A stretch of DNA of 9,048 bases from an uncultured Bacillaceae bacterium (GTDB taxonomy: Bacteria > Bacillota > Bacilli > Bacillales > Amphibacillaceae), in contig CALZEK010000045.1 of NCBI GenBank assembly GCA_945639745.1, positions 1-9,048 of the forward strand, in the 5' to 3' direction. The position numbers were made by a program, and so were the translations under genes. Every line of letters starts with the position of its first letter. Within the stretch, counting starts at the first letter, position 1. The notes under the pieces are model-generated. The model searched no databases, had not been told where the DNA came from, and saw only the letters and a list, made by a program, of their open reading frames with translations. This document shows positions 1-5,556 of this stretch, piece by piece.

Positions 1-1
1 A

Positions 2-739
2 ATTTATCAAGGCAATTATTATTTACTAACAGAACATATAAACCGTCTATATAATTCTTTAGAAGCGATTGATATCACTATTTCTCAATCAAAAGCCGAA
101 CTCATTTATCTATTAGATGAATTAATTATTAAAAATAATATAATTAATGATGCGCATGTTTATCTTCAAATTACGCGAGGGTCTGCCAGTAGAAATTTAG
201 CTTATCCAGAAGATATCGAACCTAATATTTTTGCATATGTTAAAGATACACCGCGTCCTATTGACAGATTAACCAAGGGCGTACCTGTTATTACTTATCC
301 CGATGAGCGTTGGAGAAATTGTTTCATAAAAAGTTTAAATTTATTACCGAATATTTTAGCTAAGCAAAATGCGATTGAACATCAAACTTTTGAAGCTATC
401 TTACACAAAGATGAAGTTGTTACTCAATGTAGTTCGGCAAATATTTTTCTGATTAAAAACCGGGTTATTTATACTCACCCTGCTAATCATGCCATTCTTA
501 ACGGGTGCATTCGAACTCTTGTTAAAAAACTCGCAAAAAACCTTAATATCACATTTAATGAAAGTGCTTTTACACTGACTGATATTAAGTCTGCTGATGA
601 AATGTTTTTAACCAATAGTATTGAAGAAATCATGCCAGTTATCAAAGTTGATCACCAACCTATTAACTCCGGAAAACCCGGACATTTAACAAAACAGCTG
701 CAAGCCGCGTATATTAAAGATGCAAAAATAATGACTTAA
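2..739 (+). CDS. D-amino acid aminotransferase-like class IV PLP enzyme, 5' end missing
   Basis: The frame is open from the window edge to a TAA at 737-739 (245 residues). Family members are about 282 residues, so roughly the first 35 codons lie outside. The family makes D-glutamate or D-alanine for peptidoglycan by PLP-dependent transamination in the cytoplasm. Visible landmarks are the phosphate-binding EHINRLY segment, ITRG followed by an Arg matching Arg98 of the Bacillus YM-1 enzyme, and FIKSLNLLPNILAKQ, whose Lys (codon 329-331) is the Schiff-base lysine (Lys145). Several other active-site positions are changed: the His100 position is Leu, the Glu177 position is Gln, the Thr205 position is Ile, and Gly178 is Cys. 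The fold assignment is firm, but activity as a normal D-AAT is uncertain. It could be a specialised or decaying paralogue. The next gene starts 15 nt downstream, suggesting co-transcription. Confidence 0.85.
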   Translation: MYQGNYYLLTEHINRLYNSLEAIDITISQSKAELIYLLDELIIKNNIINDAHVYLQITRGSASRNLAYPEDIEPNIFAYVKDTPRPIDRLTKGVPVITYPDERWRNCFIKSLNLLPNILAKQNAIEHQTFEAILHKDEVVTQCSSANIFLIKNRVIYTHPANHAILNGCIRTLVKKLAKNLNITFNESAFTLTDIKSADEMFLTNSIEEIMPVIKVDHQPINSGKPGHLTKQLQAAYIKDAKIMT

Positions 740-754
740 GAAAGAGATGAGTTT

Positions 755-1588
755 ATGTTATTTAAGAAGAAACGTTCATTAATAATTTTACTTTTCCTTT
801 TATTAATTAGATTTATCAATTCTCATCTCACCACATCTCGTTATCAAATAAAAGATCCACAAATCCCTTTAAGTTTTAATCACTTTAAAATTGTTAATGT
901 TTCAGATTTACATAATAAATCTTTTGGTATACATAATAAACACCTCATTCAAACAATTGAAAAATTAAAGCCGGATATCATTGTTGTCACAGGTGATTTA
1001 ATTAACGCCTATAAACCAAATAGAAAACATGCTTTAGCATTTATTAAACAAGCCAGTCGCATTGCTCCCCTTTATTTTATTAGTGGTAACCACGAAGCAA
1101 GATTACCAAACTATGAAGATTTTATCGAAGATTTAACTCATTGCGGAGCAATCGTTTTAAATAATAAACAAATCACATTGAGAAAGAATCAAGACGCGAT
1201 TAACCTCATCGGATTAACTGATCCAATTTTTTATCTTGCGGAGAATCCATATTCTATCTTGGCTTATAAACTAGATCACTTATTGACAAATATTGAATCG
1301 ACAACATATACAGTCTTACTATCTCACCGTCCTGAATTAATGCCAATTTATTCGAAGCAAGCGATTAATCTTGTTTTATCTGGACACGCCCATGGTGGTC
1401 AATTTCGTCTACCTTTTATTGGAGGAATATTTGCACCTAACCAAGGGTTTTTCCCTAAATACTCTGCTGGAATATATACTGAAGCTAATACGACAATGAT
1501 TGTCAGTAGAGGACTTGGCCCTAGTTCATTTCCTTTCCGGTTCAATAATAAGCCTGACCTTGTAGAAATTATTTTAAATAATAAATAA
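755..1588 (+). CDS. Membrane-anchored calcineurin-like metallophosphoesterase (YkuE/YaeI type)
   Basis: This is a 277-residue phosphoesterase with an N-terminal anchor: Lys/Arg at residues 4-7, then a hydrophobic run at about 9-22. The catalytic domain should lie just outside or along the membrane. All dimetal motifs are present in order: DLH at 51-53, GD at 80-81, GNHE at 111-114, His191 in SHRPE, and GHAHGGQ at 210-216. The C-terminal SRGLGPSSFPFRF segment is typical of the YkuE/YaeI/LpxG branch of phospholipid- or nucleotide-lipid-cleaving enzymes. The substrate cannot be read from the sequence. The ATG follows a modest purine-rich site (AGAGATGAG) and lies 15 nt after the aminotransferase stop, so the two genes are likely co-transcribed. 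The gene ends directly at a hairpin terminator. Length is normal for the family. Confidence 0.88.
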   Translation: MLFKKKRSLIILLFLLLIRFINSHLTTSRYQIKDPQIPLSFNHFKIVNVSDLHNKSFGIHNKHLIQTIEKLKPDIIVVTGDLINAYKPNRKHALAFIKQASRIAPLYFISGNHEARLPNYEDFIEDLTHCGAIVLNNKQITLRKNQDAINLIGLTDPIFYLAENPYSILAYKLDHLLTNIESTTYTVLLSHRPELMPIYSKQAINLVLSGHAHGGQFRLPFIGGIFAPNQGFFPKYSAGIYTEANTTMIVSRGLGPSSFPFRFNNKPDLVEIILNNK

Positions 1589-1630
1589 TTAAAGACGTGT
1601 AGCTAAACTGCTCCACGTCTTTAATTTTCA
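1587..1630. terminator. Two-way intrinsic terminator between convergent genes
   Basis: AATTAAAGACGTG (1587-1599) pairs with CACGTCTTTAATT (1614-1626). An inner AGC/GCT pair follows after one mismatch, and the loop is 6 nt. T-rich sequence follows on both strands. It serves the metallophosphoesterase on the plus strand and the SAM hydrolase on the minus strand. Confidence 0.85.
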
Positions 1631-1653
1631 ATTTTAATGTTCTTTTCCTTTCA

Positions 1654-2499
1654 TTACTTATCTACCTTCTTTATTTCTATCTTCCAATTAATGCCCGTTT
1701 CAACATGATATGCTTGTGCAAATGACCCTTGATTAATAGCGATACCAATTGAATCTACTGAATTAACGAATAATATAGCTTCTCCTAATCTACTGTCTGC
1801 AAATGATCTTCCATAAGTAATCGTATTTTTAAATATTTGACGATCATTTTTAATAATTGTCACTTCAAATAAATCACCAAAGTCAATGTCCAGTGATAAA
1901 AATAATTCTCTACTTATGTTTGTCCATACATTGCCGAATCTAACATCTAATATATCGATTTTCCCATATATTATGCCTGATTTTAAATATGCCTTTGGGT
2001 TATTAAGCATTATAACTGATTGTAAGTCTAATTCAGGTCCTACTTCTGCAAACTTAATAACTCCCGATGCCAGTCTCGCCCCTGTATAAGCATAGATGTC
2101 TCGTCCATGAAATGTATACGATGCCCCTGATTTAGGTAAGCGATTCACTGTTTCATCAATTTCTCTAACAGACAAAATACCAACTTCTTCTTCTATATGA
2201 GTCAATGTTCCGTTATTAGGTGTAATTATATATTGATTTTCTTTTGTTTTTGCGACGACACTTTTTCGTTCTGTACCTACTCCTGGATCAACGACTGATA
2301 CAAATACCGTTTCCTCGGGCCAATACGAAATTGTTTGATACAGACGATAAGAGGCCTCCCAAATATTATATTGAGGAATTTCATGGGTTAAATCATATAA
2401 TCTTAACTCTGTATCAACTTTTAATGCAACGCCATACATTGCGCTGACAGCACCATCAGATAATCCGAAATCTGTTTGAAAAACTAATTTTTTTAACAT
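1654..2499 (-). CDS. SAM hydroxide adenosyltransferase (DUF62, SAM hydrolase)
   Basis: This enzyme family uses water or hydroxide to cleave S-adenosylmethionine to adenosine and methionine. It shares its fold with fluorinase and chlorinase (SalL). Numbered from an upstream ATG at 2508, the visible motifs are TDFG near the N-terminus (Asp13), VDPGVGTER with Asp74 and Arg81, and FHGRD with His134. Asp, Arg and His at this spacing are the catalytic set of the hydrolase rather than the halogenase branch. ITPNNGTL at about 95-102 is another family signature. I place the start at the second ATG (2497-2499, 281 residues), because AAGGATGAT sits 8 nt upstream of it. The first ATG (2506-2508) overlaps that ribosome binding site and has no spacer. 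The cellular purpose of this family in most bacteria is not settled. Confidence 0.9.
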   Translation of the reverse strand: MLKKLVFQTDFGLSDGAVSAMYGVALKVDTELRLYDLTHEIPQYNIWEASYRLYQTISYWPEETVFVSVVDPGVGTERKSVVAKTKENQYIITPNNGTLTHIEEEVGILSVREIDETVNRLPKSGASYTFHGRDIYAYTGARLASGVIKFAEVGPELDLQSVIMLNNPKAYLKSGIIYGKIDILDVRFGNVWTNISRELFLSLDIDFGDLFEVTIIKNDRQIFKNTITYGRSFADSRLGEAILFVNSVDSIGIAINQGSFAQAYHVETGINWKIEIKKVDK

Positions 2500-2525
2500 A
2501 TTTATCATCCTTATTATATAAATAT

Positions 2526-2566
2526 AAAAATAACGTCATCATCAAAATTGATTGATAAAGACGTTT
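2526..2566 (-). terminator. Terminator-like hairpin in the leader of the SAM hydrolase gene
   Basis: On the minus strand AACGTC, then a TTT bulge and an ATC/ATCAA arm, pair with TTGAT/GAT and GACGTT, followed by ATTTTT. It lies about 30 nt before the SAM hydrolase start. The cytochrome gene already has its own stronger hairpin, so this could be a back-up terminator or an attenuator. The T-run and stem are visible; the function is inferred. Confidence 0.45.
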
Positions 2567-2611
2567 AATTAAATAGTTAATAATTTACCTACACAAATGA
2601 ATCTTGAACTA

Positions 2612-2653
2612 AATTAAAATAAGAACACATATTTGGAAATATGTGTTCTTATT
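2612..2653 (-). terminator. Intrinsic terminator of the cytochrome c gene
   Basis: This is a perfect 17-bp inverted repeat. AATAAGAACACATATTT at 2618-2634 is mirrored by its complement at 2637-2653, with only GG between. It begins 3 nt after the cytochrome stop codon, and on the minus strand it is followed by TTTAATTT-rich sequence. Confidence 0.85.
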
Positions 2654-2656
2654 CTT

Positions 2657-3592
2657 TTATTCTGCTACTTTAACTGCTTCAATTTCTGACCAATCAAATG
2701 TACCTTCCTGAATCGCTTTTCTTCTTTCTTCATTAATAATGTCTGATGGCGGATTTTCCATTTCTGGGAAGTCTTCATCATGACCTGAAAATACAGGTCT
2801 ATCTTGCGATAAAATAAATGCTGCTAAATCTACTGCTTCTTGATCACTTAAGTCATATTCATCACCAATTGGCATATTATTTTGAATATAACCTGTCATT
2901 TTAGTCAATCTACCTAAACCAGCGCCATCATTAAATGAATTATCTCCCCAAAGTGCCGGTCCAGAGTTAGCCCCTGTTCCACTTCCATCTGAACCGTGAC
3001 ACGTTAGACAATTTTTCTTTTCGAATAATTCTTCTCCTGCTGTAATATTTGGCTCTGGAATTTCATCTTTGTTACTTGGTGCTTTCCAAGGACGCTCAGC
3101 AGTACCAATTTCATAACCTTCCGATAAATATGTCATATAAGCGATTAATCCACGCATTTCCTTACTATCATAATCCATCATTTCACCGTTCATACTACGA
3201 ATCATACAACCATTTACACGATCTTCTAAAGTAAAAGTAACATTTTCACGTGGACGATATTGCGGGTAATCAGCTGCTACCCCCACCAATGATGAACTAA
3301 CCGATAATCCTCCATCAGCATGACAGCTTTGACATGATAATTCATTCCCTACATGTTCGGGCATTACTACATTCGTTTCATTAAATACCTCTTCACCATA
3401 CAAAATCGCCTCTGTCTTTGGATCATCTGGGTCTAAATCATCTAAATTAGGTGTAATCGGATAAACTGATTCGGCTTCTTCTGCTGTTCCATTTGCTTCA
3501 TCATTTTTTGCCTTATCGTCTGATGAATTAGAACAAGCACCAATAATTAACAGTAATATAAGTACAGTAAGTAGCCATTTAAAACGTTTCAT
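2657..3592 (-). CDS. Dihaem c-type cytochrome lipoprotein, thiosulfate dehydrogenase (TsdA)-like
   Basis: This 311-residue exported protein begins with a lipoprotein signal (MKRFKW, hydrophobic stretch, lipobox IGAC with Cys20). An acidic, low-complexity linker runs to about residue 45. There are two haem c sites: CQSCH at 87-91 and CLTCH at 195-199. The first domain has a GVAADYPQYRPREN stretch, TLEDRVNGCM-RSMNG (Cys129) and EMRGLIAYMTYLS, which match the TsdA family. In TsdA a cysteine about 40 residues after the first CXXCH is an unusual axial haem ligand, and Cys129 fits. Met240 in NNMPIG fits the second haem ligand. The family interconverts thiosulfate and tetrathionate. A plain electron-transfer cytochrome remains possible. 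The ATG is preceded by AGGGGG. Haem attachment would need a ResBC-type maturation system, not in this window. Confidence 0.85.
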   Translation of the reverse strand: MKRFKWLLTVLILLLIIGACSNSSDDKAKNDEANGTAEEAESVYPITPNLDDLDPDDPKTEAILYGEEVFNETNVVMPEHVGNELSCQSCHADGGLSVSSSLVGVAADYPQYRPRENVTFTLEDRVNGCMIRSMNGEMMDYDSKEMRGLIAYMTYLSEGYEIGTAERPWKAPSNKDEIPEPNITAGEELFEKKNCLTCHGSDGSGTGANSGPALWGDNSFNDGAGLGRLTKMTGYIQNNMPIGDEYDLSDQEAVDLAAFILSQDRPVFSGHDEDFPEMENPPSDIINEERRKAIQEGTFDWSEIEAVKVAE

Positions 3593-3640
3593 TTTAGTTC
3601 CCCCTTTTATTAAAATCAGATCAAAACTCTATCTGTATTT

Positions 3641-3646
3641 ACTATA
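3641..3646 (-). promoter_or_regulatory. Candidate -10 box for the cytochrome gene
   Basis: TATAGT on the minus strand, about 50 nt upstream of the start codon. No good -35 box stands 16-18 nt upstream, which would suit a promoter that depends on an activator. Such sites are common by chance in AT-rich DNA. Confidence 0.3.
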
Positions 3647-3700
3647 GCTTATTGGGGAATTAAAATTAAGTAAAATGTGTGTAATTTTTTGACTATTTTG

Positions 3701-3733
3701 TTTTCTGTCACTTTTCTGTCATCTTCTTGTCAT
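3701..3733. repeat. Three tandem 11-bp repeats resembling Pho boxes (OmpR-family sites)
   Basis: On the plus strand CTGTCAC (3705), CTGTCAT (3716) and TTGTCAT (3727) are separated by 4-nt T-rich spacers, an exact 11-bp period. Two weaker units, TTGGTTA (3738) and TGTTAAC (3749), keep the same phase. The 7+4 layout and CTGTCAT core match the E. coli PhoB box and, more generally, the direct repeats bound by OmpR/PhoB-class response regulators. The array lies 109-141 nt upstream of the cytochrome start and downstream of the exporter gene, so the cytochrome is the likely target. Binding is inferred. Confidence 0.5.
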
Positions 3734-3749
3734 TATTTTGGTTATTTTT

Positions 3750-3775
3750 GTTAACACTATAGCTATAGTGTTAAC
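3750..3775. repeat. Perfect 26-bp palindrome
   Basis: GTTAACACTATAG is followed at once by its reverse complement, with no loop. It overlaps the last codons and stop of the exporter gene. On the minus strand, the direction of the exporter gene, it is followed by A-rich rather than T-rich sequence, so it is a poor terminator for that gene. A run of five T follows it only on the plus strand. It could be a dimeric operator, a cruciform-forming site or a weak terminator or mRNA-stabilising hairpin. Confidence 0.6.
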
Positions 3776-5174
3776 TTTTTCGTTCATTAATAAATAAGGT
3801 TAATAATAAACCTACAAAAGTTACAGCAGTCATGACGTAAAAGGAAATATTCACACCATGGATTAGCGCCATCGTATCTGAGGGAGAACTCGGTTTGAGT
3901 GCTGCTACTGTCATAATTGTAATAAACATTGCCGTTCCAATTGAGGCACCAACTTGACGCATCGTATTTATCATCGCTGTTCCATGAGAGATTAAATGAA
4001 CAGGTAAAATATTAAGACCGGCAGTTGTTGATGGCATCATCACCATTGCAATACCTAACATTCTCACTGCAAAAGCTATTATCAAATAAGTTAAACTTGT
4101 TTCTGCCGTTAAATTAGTAAACAATATAGTCGTTGTTGCCATAATCGTCATTCCAATGATAAGCAACCAACGTGCACCAACACGATCAAATATTTGACCA
4201 ATAATTGGTGATGCAAAACCCATCAATAATGCTCCTGGTAAAATCATGATGCCTGATTCTAATGCAGTAAAACCTGCCATAAGTTGCATATAAATTGGCA
4301 ACAGTGTTTCAGCTGCGATTAAAACTGTGAATGTAATCGTTCCAATAATTGTAGCTAAAGTAAACGTTCGATATTTAAAAACTCTAAATTCTAACATTGG
4401 TTGTGTTAATTTCATTTGACGTAAAATAAACCAAGTTAATGTAATCATCCCTATAACAATAGCTATAATGACTATTTTGTTTGCCCAACCATAATTACCT
4501 GCTAAACTAAAACCATATAGTAAACCACCAAACCCTAAAGTTGAAAGAATTATCGATAATATATCAACTTTAGGAAAACTTCGTGGAATAACATCTTTCA
4601 TAAAATAAAAAGCTAAAACAAGGTCTAATATAGCAATTGGCAAAATAGCGTAAAACAACGAGCGCCACGGTAGGTATTCAATAAACCAGCCTGATAGTGC
4701 AGGTCCTAATGCTGGAGCAAAAGAAATAACTAAGCCTGCCATCCCCATTGCAAAACCTCTTCTTTCAATAGGGAAAATAATCATAAAAACAGTCATCATA
4801 AGCGGCATAATAACTCCTGCACCAATAGACTGGACAATTCTCCCTATCATTAGCATCGAAAAATTTAAAGAGAGTGCACTAATAAAAGTTCCTAAAATAA
4901 AAATTAACATCGATACAGCAAATAAACGTCGCGTTGAAAATGTTTCCATTAAAAAAGCAGTAATAGGTATCATAATCCCGCTTATTAACATAAAAATTGT
5001 CGTTACCCACTGAGCAGTGTTTTCAGTTAACCCCAACTCATCCATAATTTGTGGAGTCGCTGTAATAAGCAGCGTTTGATTTAATACTGCTAAAAAAGCA
5101 CCAATCAGAAACACGGTTACAATTGGTCCTCGTTTTAAGTTAGTTTGAATTGATTCTGTTTGACTAGTTACCAT
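3771..5174 (-). CDS. MFS multidrug exporter, DHA2 (14-TM) family, MdeA/LmrB-like
   Basis: This is a 467-residue, highly hydrophobic protein of the drug:proton antiporter class in the cytoplasmic membrane. TM1 carries LNQTLLITATP (31-41), the DHA2 start motif in the Asn form typical of MdeA/LmrB-like pumps. ENTAQW follows at 51-56. The cytoplasmic loop motif A appears in degenerate form as FSTRRLF (79-85), motif B as GRIVQSIGAG (111-120) and antiporter motif C as APALGPALSGW (153-163). Length is normal for the family. The ATG is preceded by AGGGG with a 7-nt spacer. Several AT-rich -10-like boxes lie at 5205-5213, but none has a convincing -35 box. No regulator gene is adjacent. Drug specificity cannot be read from the sequence. 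Confidence 0.9.
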   Translation of the reverse strand: MVTSQTESIQTNLKRGPIVTVFLIGAFLAVLNQTLLITATPQIMDELGLTENTAQWVTTIFMLISGIMIPITAFLMETFSTRRLFAVSMLIFILGTFISALSLNFSMLMIGRIVQSIGAGVIMPLMMTVFMIIFPIERRGFAMGMAGLVISFAPALGPALSGWFIEYLPWRSLFYAILPIAILDLVLAFYFMKDVIPRSFPKVDILSIILSTLGFGGLLYGFSLAGNYGWANKIVIIAIVIGMITLTWFILRQMKLTQPMLEFRVFKYRTFTLATIIGTITFTVLIAAETLLPIYMQLMAGFTALESGIMILPGALLMGFASPIIGQIFDRVGARWLLIIGMTIMATTTILFTNLTAETSLTYLIIAFAVRMLGIAMVMMPSTTAGLNILPVHLISHGTAMINTMRQVGASIGTAMFITIMTVAALKPSSPSDTMALIHGVNISFYVMTAVTFVGLLLTLFINERKS

Positions 5175-5231
5175 ATTTCTACCCCTATTCCGTCGTCTGT
5201 TGATAGTATAATACCATTAACATGACATAAT

Positions 5232-5267
5232 AATAAAAAGAAAACCACTACTCAATGAGTAGTGGTT
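5232..5267 (-). terminator. Intrinsic terminator of the 6S RNA gene
   Basis: AACCACTACTCA pairs perfectly with TGAGTAGTGGTT (5243-5254 and 5256-5267). On the minus strand it is followed by TTTTCTTTTTATTATT. It separates the 6S RNA from the exporter gene that follows in the same direction. Confidence 0.85.
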
Positions 5268-5273
5268 GGTTTA

Positions 5274-5457
5274 CTTATGTAGTTAGCCACGGATGCCGTA
5301 GTAATTAGAAAGTTTAAACCACCACTTGTTTAAAGTGGGTGTTCGCAGATATTTTCATGTTTTCCACTCAATCGAGGCCTAACAATCCAATATCTATTTA
5401 AAACTCCCTTATAGAAATATAGAGGTTAAACTTAAATGTTTACGAACATCGCAGCTA
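5274..5457 (-). ncRNA. ssrS: 6S RNA
   Basis: 6S RNA mimics an open promoter and holds the housekeeping RNA polymerase holoenzyme in stationary phase. The transcript folds as the expected rod. An outer stem pairs the TTAGC region (5454-5458) with GCTAA (near 5282-5286) and GATG (5447-5450) with CATC (5292-5295). An inner stem pairs AAGTTTAACC (5424-5433) with GGTTTAAACTT (5310-5320). A central bubble follows, whose 3' side carries the small CCACTT/AAGTGG hairpin (5322-5338) usual in Firmicutes. A terminal arm is closed by AGATATT/AATATCT (5389-5395 with 5347-5353). The GATGTTCG near the 5' end and CGGCATC near the 3' end also occur in E. coli 6S RNA. The exact ends are inferred from the promoter and terminator. 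The primary transcript should run on to about 5235. Confidence 0.88.
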
Positions 5458-5462
5458 ATTAC

Positions 5463-5491
5463 ATCATAAGTGTAAATTTACATTTTTGCAA
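5463..5491 (-). promoter_or_regulatory. Promoter of the 6S RNA gene
   Basis: On the minus strand TTGCAA and TATGAT are separated by 17 nt, a good housekeeping-sigma match. The predicted start is near 5456, at the outer edge of the 6S closing stem. The spacer contains the perfect 12-bp palindrome TGTAAATTTACA (5471-5482). Confidence 0.6.
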
Positions 5492-5508
5492 ATGAATTAA
5501 TCGTTTTG

Positions 5509-5536
5509 TTTACGGATTCCTCTTTTACTGTATACT
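5509..5536 (+). promoter_or_regulatory. Candidate promoter of rtcB
   Basis: TTTACG and TATACT (5531-5536) are 16 nt apart. The start would fall near 5543, leaving a leader of only about 14 nt that begins at the ribosome binding site. A promoter further upstream is possible. Confidence 0.4.
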
Positions 5537-5556
5537 TGAGATAAGGAGAGATATAA

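Noticed and set aside
1886..2447. Short plus-strand open frames within the SAM hydrolase gene, and similar ones in the cytochrome and rtcB genes
   Set aside because: They lie antisense to well-supported genes, match no family I recognise, and lack ribosome binding sites.
2500..2508. Upstream ATG (2506-2508) as the start of the SAM hydrolase
   Set aside because: It sits immediately after the AAGG element with no spacer, whereas the ATG at 2497-2499 has the ideal spacing.
2509..2617. A SAM riboswitch upstream of the SAM hydrolase
   Set aside because: The region is too short and lacks any recognisable SAM-I, SAM-II or SMK core; only a simple hairpin is present.
5471..5490. A sigma-54 (-24/-12) promoter before rtcB, suggested by a TTGCA at 5486-5490 and by rpoN nearby
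   Set aside because: There is no GG-containing -24 element at the required distance; the TTGCA is better explained as part of the 6S promoter -35 box on the other strand.
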